Origin: Cryphonectria parasitica EP155
Taxonomy: Eukaryota > Ascomycota > Sordariomycetes > Diaporthales > Cryphonectriaceae
Assembly (NCBI RefSeq): GCF_011745365.1
Contig: NW_024468914.1
Coordinates: forward strand, 2,564,001 to 2,628,000
Reading direction: 5' to 3'
DNA length: 64,000 nucleotides
Part shown: piece by piece, positions 10,341-20,041 of the stretch
Position numbering within the stretch: position 1 is the first letter of the stretch
Layout of the letters: every line of letters begins with the position of its first letter
The notes under the pieces: model-generated
What the model was told of the DNA's origin: nothing
Database searches by the model: none
Seen by the model: the letters and a program-made list of their open reading frames with translations, nothing else
Program-made: the position numbers and the translations under genes

Positions 10341-11605
10341 TTACGCAGCCCACACATCTTGGCCTGTCTTCTCGATCCAATTGCCTAGCTGATTGACGCT
10401 GTTGTCCCACTCCGCCAACCGCAGACGCATGCTATCGATCTGTTTGAAATCCAATACCTTGGGCTGTACCCAGTTGATATTGGCCACCTCATCCACCTGG
10501 TCGACTGTTCCCCTCAAGAGGCCTAGACTCAGCGCCTTCATGACGAGATGCTCGATCTCGTGGGGCTTGACCTTCGTCTCCTGCTCTATCGTCGCAAATG
10601 ACATGGCGCGCTCGTGGGGTGGTCGTCGGAAGACGGCCTCGGTCAACGCTGCCAGATAGATCTTCTCCCGTAGCTTGTCCTTGTGTTGGGAGAGCAGGGG
10701 GTCGGAATCAACGCTGCCGGAGAGCATGTCGTATCTCGTGAGGTCGCCCGCGTTGAAAATGAAGAGCAGGTCCCGCAGCCACTGGTCCTTCTTGTCGTTC
10801 AGTGCGTCCAGGATGGGGTGTAGAAGCAGCTCGCCAAAGTTGTAGATGCTTGTCGACACCAGCGCCGAGGTCGCCAGGTCGTATGCCCGCTTGCGCCGTT
10901 CGGCATCATCCAAGCTCTTGATGTCAATACACGCAAGGTAGAGGAGGGCGTTGCGGTAGTAGGACGCAAAGTCTTGCTTGAGGTAGTAGTAGTCGGCGTT
11001 GACCTTGTAGAACGTGGCATGGACGACCGTCTCGACCGAGTCAAATACGTCCAGCTTCTTCTCGGCCTTGTCGAGATCCTTCCGCGCATCATCGAGCTTG
11101 CCGAGTTCCAGCTTCACATTTGCCACAGCCACGGTCGCGTAGACATAAGCATTTCTTGAGTTTGGATCCTCCTCTTCGTCTGCATCCTTCTTATTCTTCT
11201 TCTTCTCCAGCTCGGGGTCAACCTTGCCTGCTACAAGCTCCACAAAAGCGAGGCGTTCTTGGAGGTCTGTACGATGTCAGTGTGTTTACCAAAAAAAACC
11301 CATGGTAACGAGCGTTGGTGGTGTAGGTACACACCTTGGCATTGTGTTGCTGCCTTTAAGGCGAGGTCGACTAGCTTCAGCTGGTTGATCTTGTCGGCAA
11401 ACTGAAGGATGAATTTGTTGTAGATGGCCATGCGGAAGGGGCCGCTGTCGGGATGGTTGAAAATGGTGACGAGGGTCTCAGTCAGCTCGTGCCATAACTT
11501 CTGCTCCCAGAGATCTTGTAGACGTAAAGTGTCGGCCTGCAGGGGTTCGGAAACCTGGGAGAAGACCTCCGACAGGAAGGTCTGCGTGGCTTCGTCCGGC
11601 TGCAT
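10341..11605 (-). CDS. RPN9: 26S proteasome regulatory subunit Rpn9 (PSMD13)
   Basis: Non-ATPase lid subunit of the 19S regulatory particle, needed for lid assembly of the 26S proteasome. Exons are 11605-11335 and 11266-10341, giving 398 residues, the normal family size. The intron 11334-11267 (68 nt) has a GTGTGT donor and a GTACAG acceptor. The N-terminal half is a helical repeat region, including a Lys/Asp/Glu-rich insert (KKKNKKDADEEEDP). The C-terminal half is the PCI domain, with a winged-helix region around SFATIEQETKVKPHEIEHLVMKAL and the conserved ending around GNWIEKTGQDV. The gene is divergent from the complex I 40 kDa subunit gene with 552 bases between the ATGs. I do not see a yeast-style PACE proteasome element (GGTGGCAAA) there. 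Confidence 0.97.
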
Positions 11606-12157
11606 GTTGCTGTTTGTCGATGATATGCGTAGGTTGGCGAAGGCAGACTGGCTCTGTTGTCGGGAGGGACACGAAAAACCGTAGCTTTCTTGAGACTTGG
11701 CGGACTGATTGGGGATGAAGTCAATGTCTCATTCGTTCTGGAAATATTTTCTTCGCGAGGTAAGCTGGGAGTAAAGGAGGGGAGAGATCGAATTTCTGTA
11801 ATACTTTGGAAGCTGTTGATGTTCGAAGGCCGACGCGGCTAGGGTGCAGCCTGGTCGAGAGCTCCCATGCATGCCCTCACTTGCTGGGCTTTCGCAGCAG
11901 TTGGCTGCAGCCCACCACCCCTGTGGGCCGATCCCTGTAGAGCTTATGTCAGCGCTCCCCTCCGTCACCAATCCAGGGTTAGTTGGCCCGTGCGTTCTTC
12001 GGCCGGCACTGCTTGTCCCTGCTTGGGAATTGGCTGCGTCTGGTTGGAGCTCTCCAGTTTGGAAGTTCGAGGCGCCGCTTCGTCCACCTACTGACGACGG
12101 GAAAAGTAACCCATTGACCACGCCCAGTACCCTCTTTGTGACCCGCGCTCAGCAAGA
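11606..12157. promoter_or_regulatory. Bidirectional promoter RPN9 / complex I 40 kDa subunit
   Basis: 552 bases separate two divergent start codons. CCAAT boxes occur at 11968-11972 (plus) and 12029-12033 (minus, ATTGG), about 125-190 bases from the complex I ATG. CCAAT is the site of the HAP/CBC factor, a known regulator of respiratory genes in fungi. The motifs are seen; the control is inferred. Confidence 0.45.
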
Positions 12158-13641
12158 ATGGCCTCACTACCAAAGGCCGTACGGTCGTCCTCCAGAACCG
12201 CCCAGAAAGTCCTCCAGCAGAGGTCGGTATCAGATGTCGCGATTACCCGCACGGGGAAGCCCATTCTTCGGGTCCAGGGTGGAAGGTCAGTCTTGCTGGG
12301 CTTGCTTATCGAGAGACGTTCCTGGTGGCTGACTTCCTACGAAACAGATCGTCACTTGGCGGTACGAAATACTCTGACGTCAGTGCGCAATGACGAGCGA
12401 ACGCATCTCTGACCCGAGTTACAGGACACACCGCGACGGTATTCGGCGCGACGGGACAGCTTGGACGATACATTGTGAACAGGCTTGGTATGCTGGCCCT
12501 TCTTCTCCAAGGTGAATCCAGGTGCTGACGGGTCACGCGTATAGCTCGGGTAGGATGCCAGGTTGTTATACCATACAGGGAGGAGATGGGCAAGCGGCAC
12601 CTGAAGGTGACCGGCGATTTGGGCAGGGTGGCCTTTGTGGTATGCACTACAAACGCATGGAGTCAGGTCCCAGATGCTCACTACCTCCCAGGAATATGAC
12701 CTGCGAAACACTGAGTCGATTGAGGAGGCTGTAAGACATTCGGACATCGTCTATAATCTGGTGGGCCGGATGTACCCAACAAAGTATGTCTGTCTAATGA
12801 GTCGCGGCAAAGGGATATGGGCATTCAGCGGCTAAATGTGATCCAGGAACTTTTCTTTGGAGGACGTTCATGTCGACGGCACAGCTCGCATTGCCGAGGC
12901 AGTGGCCAAGTACGATGTGGATCGTTTTATTCACGTCTCCTCGTACAACGCCGACCCTAACTCTCCGGCATCTTTTTTCGCAACAAAGGGTCGTGGTGAG
13001 CAGGTTGCTCGGGACATCTATCCCGAGACGACCATCGTGCGACCCGCGCCCCTGTTTGGTTTCGAGGACAATCTGTTGCTGAAGCTGGCTGGTCTCACGA
13101 ACCTCTTCACCTCAAACAACATGCAGGAGACATACTGGCCCGTGCACGTACGTCACAAATCCCATCAAGGACTGTGGGCGAAGCTTTTACTGACCATCTC
13201 GTTTAGGCGATTGACGTTGGCCACGCCCTCGAGCTGATGCTCTACGATGACACTACCGCCGCGCAGACCTACGAGCTCTACGGACCTAAGAAGTACTCTA
13301 CTGCTGAGATTGCAGAAATGGTCGACAAGGAAATCTTTGCCAAACGGCGGCACATCAACGTGCCCCGGCAGATCCTTGAACCCGTCGCCAAATTGTTGAA
13401 CCAGGTGCTCTGGTGGCCGATGCTGTCTGCAGAGCAGGTTCAGATGGAGCACGTTGACCAGGTGATTGATCACACGGCCAAGACGTTCAAGGACCTCGGA
13501 ATCGAGCCTGGTGATATCAGCAAGTTCACATACCATTACGTGCAAGGATTCCGCAGCGGCGCGTTCTACGATCTGCCGCCGGCGAGCGAGAAGGAGAAGA
13601 GAGAGGAGAGGAAGTATCTACACGTGCTGGACGACCAATAG
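12158..13641 (+). CDS. nuo40: NADH:ubiquinone oxidoreductase 40 kDa subunit (NDUFA9-type)
   Basis: Accessory subunit of mitochondrial complex I with a short-chain dehydrogenase fold that binds NADPH structurally. Seven exons: 12158-12285, 12348-12361 (14 nt), 12425-12487, 12545-12639, 12692-12783, 12847-13147 and 13207-13641, giving 375 residues. All six introns are 52-63 nt with GT/AG ends, and phases agree throughout. Residues 1-30 are basic and hydroxylated (PKAVRSSSRTAQKVLQQRS), a typical matrix presequence. The Rossmann motif VFGATGQLGRYIV follows, then YNLVGRMYPTKNFSLEDVHV and RFIHVSSYNADP. The C-terminal lobe ends with KYLHVLDDQ. The 14-nt exon is required to give SLGGHTATVFGATG. The gene is divergent from RPN9 and followed by EFM5 on the same strand. 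Confidence 0.97.
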
Positions 13642-14076
13642 AAGAAGAAATAGAAGAAAACAAAGAAAAGGGTGAGGCAGTTTGGGTCCGGTGGGCGAGC
13701 ATGGAAAGACGAGCAATTGTAAATATGTGACTAGATTGTTTCTTTTCTTGCGCCTTCAATTTGAAAAAGAAATTCCCATATATCATGAGAGATACACCGT
13801 GGAAGTATGTTGTGATGCCGTTAAAATGTGTGACAAAGCCTAAAGCGAACGAGTTGTGGCCCGCGGAGCCTCTCGATTAGGCGCCGTTGACACAAATTTT
13901 CTCACAATGAACACAGCAAACAACGTGTATGAACCAAGGCACCGCAATAGAACCGGCCCCGTACTTAGCGACCTTGGCAGAGGATACGAGAAGAAGAAAG
14001 AAACATTATTCTTCGAGGCCTGCCCAGAAGGAAGAAATCTCGAATTCATCCCAACAGGTCTCGGAATTGAAAGAAG
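13642..14076. other. Intergenic: complex I subunit 3' region and EFM5 promoter
   Basis: 435 bases between two plus-strand genes. They hold the 3' untranslated region of the complex I gene and the EFM5 promoter. No gene seen. Confidence 0.6.
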
Positions 14077-15362
14077 ATGGCTGACTCGGATGACGAGCCC
14101 ATGTTAGAACCCCCCTCATCCCGCAAATGTGCTGCATTCAAACAGTCACTGACCCTTCACCGCCCATGGGTTCTTCTCCTTGGTAGAACCCTTTCCTCGC
14201 ACGCCCTCGACGCGCTCAAGGAGTTCTACACTGAGCGCGACGAGCGCGCCAAGCAGTTCGAGCAGCTCAAGGCCGAGGCTGAGGATAAAGCGGCTGCTGC
14301 TGCTGGCGGCCATGGAGCAGGCAGCTCTACGACGACAACCGCGGCGGCCTCGCTGAAGTATCCTCTATCCATGGACACGTTTGGCGAGGATTGGAACGAG
14401 AGCCAGTTTTGGGTGAGTGACCCTCTGTCATACGCCCTGGAGGAGGTGATGCCAAGGAGACGGCCATGCATGATGTCTGGGTGGTTTCTCCCTCTGTCTT
14501 TTTTACTCTCTTCTTTCTTTTCCGCTTTTCCTTTCTCTCTTTTGGACAAAGAGTCTTGTTTCGAGCGCAACTATGTCTCCTAATGATAATGGGTGGGCAG
14601 TACTCCGATGAGACGGCAACACTCCTCGGACACAAACTCCTTGACGGCGCCACGGCGGACACCAAGATCGCCATCGTGAGCGCCCCGAGCGTATTCGTCG
14701 CGCTCAAAAACATTTTGGTAGGCCCCTCCTTCCTGAGTTCTCAAAGTACTTGTGTACAGACGAACACAATGGTCCAAGGGGAAAGCTGGCTGGCTGACTA
14801 GTGGTGCTGTGGGGGAAACGAATGCAAAACAGGCATCACAGCCCCCCGAGATGCCGAAGCCATCCCTCACACTGCTAGAGCACGACCACCGCTTCGGCGT
14901 GTTCCCTGAATTTGTCTTTTATGATTTCATGCAGCCCGTCAAGTTGCCCGGTACGCTCCCTCCTTCCCTTTACCCCGCCTAGATCCATCCAGCATATGCA
15001 TCGGCTGACCTGGACACAACCCACGTCCCTCCTCCTTGCCAGCCGAACTTAAAGGCACTATAGACCGTCTTATAGTCGACCCGCCCTTCCTCTCCGAGGA
15101 CTGCCAGACCAAGGCGGCTCTGACGGTACGGTGGATGGCCAAGGCTGCGTCCCCAGAGACCAGGCTCATCCTGTGCACCGGCGAGCGCATGGAGGGGCTC
15201 GCGACGAGACTCTACAAGGCCTTTGGACTGCGGACGACGACGTATGAGCCCGTTCATGCCAGGGGTCTGAGTAATGAGTTTTACTGTTACGGTAATTTTG
15301 AGTGCGCGGAGTGGAAATTCAGGGGTGGCGAGGCTGGTGGCGTGAAAGAGGAGGGCCGATAG
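14077..15362 (+). CDS. EFM5: Protein lysine methyltransferase, EFM5 / EEF1AKMT1 family
   Basis: SAM-dependent seven-beta-strand methyltransferase. The yeast and human homologues methylate a lysine of translation factor eEF1A; older annotation calls the family an N6-adenine methylase because of its (N/D)PPF motif. Exons are 14077-14102, 14187-14412, 14601-14717, 14833-14950 and 15043-15362, giving 268 residues. Visible are an N-terminal acidic start (MADSDDEP), helix LDALKEFYTERDERAKQFEQ, FGEDWNESQFWYSDET, and the catalytic-type motif IVDPPFLSEDC (here DPPF). The C-terminus has LSNEFYCYGNFEC. Intron 1 (84 nt) is a multiple of three without a stop, so its retention would add 28 residues. I splice it out because the join gives EPITLSSHALDALKEFY, as in relatives. 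Exon 4 has tandem acceptors nine bases apart (14831-14832 and 14840-14841), so three residues are optional. Confidence 0.9.
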
Positions 15363-15825
15363 TATGTGTCACTCAGTGAATCAGTCACTCATGCAGATGT
15401 TAAGCTCGGGGCCTAGGGGCCAATATGAACAAAAGAAAAAAGAAGAAGAAAAGAGAAGAGGGGGGGGTAGGGGGTTTATCAAGTAGCACGCATAACGACG
15501 CAGTCAAGGCAGTGCGCGCAGATTGAAGACAAAAAGATCTCGATTGACGACGCCGCTTCCTCTGAACGCCTACCAACAATGCTAATCCGGGTGGCCACCG
15601 GCCCGGATTGGTTTCTCCTTTCCCGAGAAAGCAGAAAGATGCCGTACGCCTTTTTTGGTCCCCATTACTGGCCATTGAGTTGCCACTGCATGCATAGGAG
15701 GGGCCCCTTGATCATCACTGCCATCTTCGCAAACTGTCCAAAAATACACAAAAGAACGCCCCCCCCCCCCCAAAGATATGAACGCTTAAATCTCAACCAT
15801 TCTCTTTCTTCAACCCAGGTGCCTC
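15363..15825. other. Convergent 3' intergenic region
   Basis: 463 bases between the convergent ends of EFM5 and UBP8. It includes a run of 12 C near 15760-15771 and a purine-rich patch near 15428-15470. No gene seen. Confidence 0.6.
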
Positions 15826-17792
15826 TCAGGCTAGTGTCCGCACGATATAGAAGAGAAGATAGGCTTTTGCTCCTAGCACGTCGGACTTGGATGCCATCTC
15901 GACTCGGTGGTCGTTGAAAGTGAACCACTATGCTTTTGTGTTAGCAGTCATATAATTGTTGTATCAGTTACTATAGATGGTAGATGAGCAGCTTCTTACC
16001 TGGTCGCCAACCCGACAATACGAGATGTAGTGGCCGGTATCAATCTCGCCCACGTGCACAACAACACTCATGAGATCATATGTGCATGACCTCGAGAGTT
16101 CGTACTGCTCTTTCGCATCTGCTGTCCTTGCTCGATTTGTGTATGGCAACATACTCAATGACAGCGGGAATTGTACTTGCGTCTCGATCTTGGCGGCAGA
16201 CTTGTCTCGCGAGCCGTTCCTGAATTCAAACCGCTGTGACGTATCATAGTCAGCTACTGGACCATCAATATACAAAGAGATAACAGAACTCATGCTTACC
16301 TTTAACTGAATGGACAGGACATTGGGTAACCGCTTGATGCTGGTATGTCGACGTGCCTGTTGGGGGCCGTTGCAGTTATTGCATCGGTACTCGCACTTGT
16401 CGGACTTCACATATTCCTCCTCCAAGCAGTCCTGTAGTGTAATCTGGGTCTTCTGGGCTGCCTTCTTCCCTTTCTTGTGTGTCAAATTGTCCAGACCCAC
16501 ACTAAGGTCCAGGAACGACTGCACCTGGTTGGTCACACCGCCACAGTTCTGGCAGGTTGTGGTCGTTTGGAGCTTGCCGTAGTACGTCTGGTGCATGATG
16601 CAGTTGCAGCTGTGCTCGCTGCCGATCTCCGGCTTCTTGCCGTCACCGTTGCGCTCATGTAACTCTTCCGCAATGAACTGGAAGAACTCGTGTGCGTCTT
16701 GCTCCTTGGTGGTAACCAGATTCTCGAACGCTTTGTTCTCGGAGATCCAGAAGCTCGACAGGATATTGGCCGCGGTGTAGCCATTCGTCACCTCAGTACC
16801 CCAGAAGTCCTGGAACATGTCGTCCATCGCACAGCTCAAGCAGTTCTGCACCTCACAGGAATTGCTGGAGTGACCATCGCTGAGGTAGAAGTTCCGTAGA
16901 ATGGGATTGTGCAGGAAGCTCTGGAGGATAACGTTCTGGTAGCAAGTAGCGCCTGCGTTGTAGATGCCACGGAGACCATCTGCCCGGCATGAAGGCATTA
17001 TGGTGTTCGCGCTGAGGATCTTTGGATCCTCTTTGATAGCCTCTGCGAGCAGCTCATCGTACTTTCTCTTGCGGCCTACATGGATGGCATGTCAGTCTTC
17101 TGATTGTGCAACAGCCGTGAAGCACCGACAGAACAAGAAGAGGGAATGGCACAGGTCTGTAGATATGGGGCGGAAAAGCCTAAGGGGAGGAGGGGGCTCA
17201 TACTTGAAAAAGTGCCCGTTCCGATCTTGCGGTTTCTGAGGTCCTCAAGTGTGGGGTCCCAGACGAAGTCATCACACATGTGGCAGAAGAGTGAGCCCGT
17301 CTTGGAATCGACAACTAGTTATTGGACAGATGTCAGCCATGAGTCCAGCCACGGTGCTACGCAGCACCACCGCCACGAACAACAACCACTACTGCTACTA
17401 CAACTCACAGAAGCGATGTGATTTCTTGTCTCCATGCCTGCTGACATCATCATGGCTCATGACGATAGGACACTGCAGACAGAGGAAATTGGATGTCAAG
17501 GACGCGGAGATGGTGTTGTCCTTGATGGCCTTGCGGACCTGAGGAATGACGGGGACATTGTCATATATCTGGCGCAAGATAGCCTTGTAGTGTTGAATGC
17601 AGGTGTTTGTGGTCTCCTGGCTCTGGCTCAACAACTGTTGCACATGCTCTGTATGCTGTGTTAGCCTGGGCACATGTGATAGGGATCGGGCAGGGCAAAG
17701 ACCGTACGACAGCCGAACATTGGTGTCCCTTGAACGGGCGAGTTGACCTTGACGTTCTTGGGCGACGCCGGTGTGTGTGGACGGGTCGCCAT
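15826..17792 (-). CDS. UBP8: SAGA-associated ubiquitin carboxyl-terminal hydrolase (Ubp8)
   Basis: Cysteine protease of the USP family that removes ubiquitin from histone H2B as part of the SAGA deubiquitination module. Exons are 17792-17708, 17648-17409, 17314-17204, 17075-16300, 16233-16000 and 15927-15826, giving 515 residues. The N-terminal ZnF-UBP domain (about residues 28-140) shows CLQC, spaced histidines and CHMC. The catalytic domain starts at GLRGIYNAGATCYQNVILQ (Cys box). It has zinc-knuckle pairs CQNC and CNNC and the His box GHYISYCR, and ends WFTFNDHRVEM...YLLFYI. Start choice: the ATG at 17792 is followed by a short Pro/Thr leader and splices in phase to the zinc finger. All introns have GT-AG ends; the first has a GGCTAAC branch site. 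The gene is divergent from the metallo-beta-lactamase gene. Confidence 0.95.
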
Positions 17793-19153
17793 GTTGAATT
17801 GCCTGCCCGGTGATTTCCTGTTTCCAAATTGATCAAACAAAATCCGTATCGGGGCTGTTTGTCTGTGACAAGCTGCTGCAGCGTTTTTCCCCTCTCTCTT
17901 TCTCCGTTTTGTGTGGTCCACAGACAGGACGGCTCACAAATACGAAGGTCCGGCCGGGGACAACGGGTTGTTCGCCCAATGAATTAATCTTTGGATTGTG
18001 CCCGGCCCGCTTGAACCTCAGGGCTGACAAAAGGGCCTGCCTGGCCTGGCTTTCGGCAAAACGCCAGAGGACTTGTACGACGACTTGTCTGATTTACCCG
18101 CCTCGCGACGACCCAGACTGATCAGCGGTGTATCTGTGATCCGGACGCAGAGGATTCGTCTCGCTGAGGGGAGGTGGAGGGTACAGGTGGTGTCTCGTTC
18201 TTGTCGCGCGGGCGATGAAGGAAAGGCCTGGGAAAGGCTGCGAACTGACAAGCCAGCGGCAAACGCACACATAAGTCAGCATGACCTCTTCTGGACTGCC
18301 CTAACCACATTTACTCGATTGTACTTGGAGGAAAACTCACCAGGCCAGAGATGCCCGAGGACGACGTCTCGGATAAGGAACGCTCGAGTGTTTCGATAAA
18401 TACTTTATCCTCGGCCGTCTTCGCTTCGAGATGATGATCCCTAGACCATAATCACTCCCCATGCCAAACTCCAGAGCAGCCCGCGGGCAGGCTAGGTAAA
18501 TTGCGATAAGCTTTCTTATCGCGGCCCTGCAGTCTGGACCGGGGTTGGTTAATCAGGCATACGCTATGATAATGTTCGTAACCCTCCGTGTCCCACTATA
18601 GCGTTCTCTGAACCTAAGTTTTAGCGACTTGCCCCAGCAGGCGCACAGGGGCCTGTCACCCCCGCGGCAGGCTATTCTTTCGCGGATGGTGACGACCCTA
18701 TAGTACTACACTCGCGTGCTAGCTGTTGGATTGAGCCACAGCAGCAGCACATCACAACATGATATGGTAAAAATATGTAAAGAGTCGCTTCGCTATACAA
18801 GTAGAAAGAAACAGGCTCCCACAGATTGGTTGTTTTTTTCCTTCCTTCAGAAGTTGATCATTGGTCCTTTGAGGATTCTATTGTCTCTGGAGTTTGTTAC
18901 AAAAAGTGCTTACATATTTCGTGTGTGGGGACATATCCATAGTAAAGCCCTAACCCTTGGGGATGGGTTGCAACTTACACATGCTTGGGGGGCAGGAATA
19001 GGCCGTATCTCATCTAGCACCTGAATGGCGTCGACATTTTATACCTCGGCTTGGGCTTACTTGTCTGCCCCAGGGAGCACCAACACTCATATCTGCCATT
19101 ACAACGTTGATACTACCCGCTAAGCACCTGTCTTCTCAGAACTTCACCCGTGG
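17793..19153. other. Divergent intergenic region, UBP8 / metallo-beta-lactamase gene
   Basis: About 1.36 kb between divergent starts, containing both promoters. A CpG-rich stretch around 18040-18260 and a GC-rich patch near 18480-18540 are visible. The 102-108-codon frames present have no domain signature. No RNA gene or repeat recognised. Confidence 0.5.
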
Positions 19154-20041
19154 ATGCGTCTCACCTCCCCCGTCTGTCGCGTCCTCAAGATGGCCCTTCA
19201 ACTCGTCCCCCTCCCCGAGGTAGAGCGCCTGTCCCCGGTCTGCATCCGGCTCCTCGGCGGGAACCCTTCCAAATTCACCCTGCAGGGCACCAATACCTAC
19301 CTCATCGGCAGAGGTCCCAAGCGGCTGCTCATAGACACGGGCGAGGGAAAGCCCAGCTGGATAGCGGCTCTGCAGCGAACGCTGGCCGAGGAGGGAGCAA
19401 GCGTGAGCGCGGCGCTGATAACACACTGGCACGGAGACCATGTCGGGGGTATCAAAGACGTGCTGGGTCTGGAGGGCACGGCGGCGAAGGTCTACAAGCA
19501 CCAGCCCGATGAGGGCCAGATAGAGATCCAAGACGGCCAGCGCTTCGAGGTCGAGGGCGCGACGGTCACGGCGCACCACACGCCTGGGCACACGGTCGAC
19601 CACATGATTTTTGTCCTCGAGGAGGAGGACGCCATGTTCACTGGCGACAACGTGCTGGGGCAGGGCACGGGTGTCTTTGAGGACCTGGCGACGTACCTTT
19701 CGAGTCTAGAGATGATGGGACCTCTATTCAAGGGGAGAGCATACCCTGGCCACGGGCCGGTGATCGACGACGGCCCGGGCAAGATACGGGAGTACATCCA
19801 GCACCGCCAGCAGCGTGAGGAACAAATCACACAGACCCTGCGATCGGTCAATGAGGCCGCTGGGACGGCTGCGTGGGAACCGATGGAGCTGGTCAGGGTC
19901 ATTTACGCAGATGTCCCGGAGAACCTGCACATCCCGGCGCAGGGGGGCGTGATGCATGTATTGCAGAAGCTGGCGCGGGAAGGGAGGGCGCAAGAGGGGG
20001 CAGACGGCAGATGGGTGTTGAGAGATCGACCAGCCCTATAA
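19154..20041 (+). CDS. Metallo-beta-lactamase fold hydrolase, LACTB2-like
   Basis: Single-exon gene of 295 codons. It has the binuclear zinc signature THWHGDHVGG (His91, His93, Asp95, His96), a third-ligand motif HTPGHT, FTGDN with the bridging aspartate, and YPGHGP near residue 198. A C-terminal winged-helix-like segment (NLHIPAQGGVMHVLQKLAREG) is typical of the LACTB2 group, whose animal member is a mitochondrial endoribonuclease. Some fungal relatives act as thioesterases beside non-reducing polyketide synthases, but no PKS is nearby, so a housekeeping role is more likely. There are two candidate starts: Met1 (19154), which gives a basic 12-residue leader MRLTSPVCRVLK, and Met13 (19190), which matches where relatives usually begin. 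The longer form could carry a targeting sequence. Substrate unknown. Confidence 0.9.
   Translation: MRLTSPVCRVLKMALQLVPLPEVERLSPVCIRLLGGNPSKFTLQGTNTYLIGRGPKRLLIDTGEGKPSWIAALQRTLAEEGASVSAALITHWHGDHVGGIKDVLGLEGTAAKVYKHQPDEGQIEIQDGQRFEVEGATVTAHHTPGHTVDHMIFVLEEEDAMFTGDNVLGQGTGVFEDLATYLSSLEMMGPLFKGRAYPGHGPVIDDGPGKIREYIQHRQQREEQITQTLRSVNEAAGTAAWEPMELVRVIYADVPENLHIPAQGGVMHVLQKLAREGRAQEGADGRWVLRDRPAL

Noticed and set aside
11606..12157. Search for a yeast-type PACE proteasome element (GGTGGCAAA)
   Set aside because: Not found in either orientation in the RPN9 promoter.
19154..20041. Metallo-beta-lactamase as a polyketide cluster thioesterase
   Set aside because: No polyketide synthase, tailoring enzyme or transporter cluster around it; neighbours are housekeeping genes.
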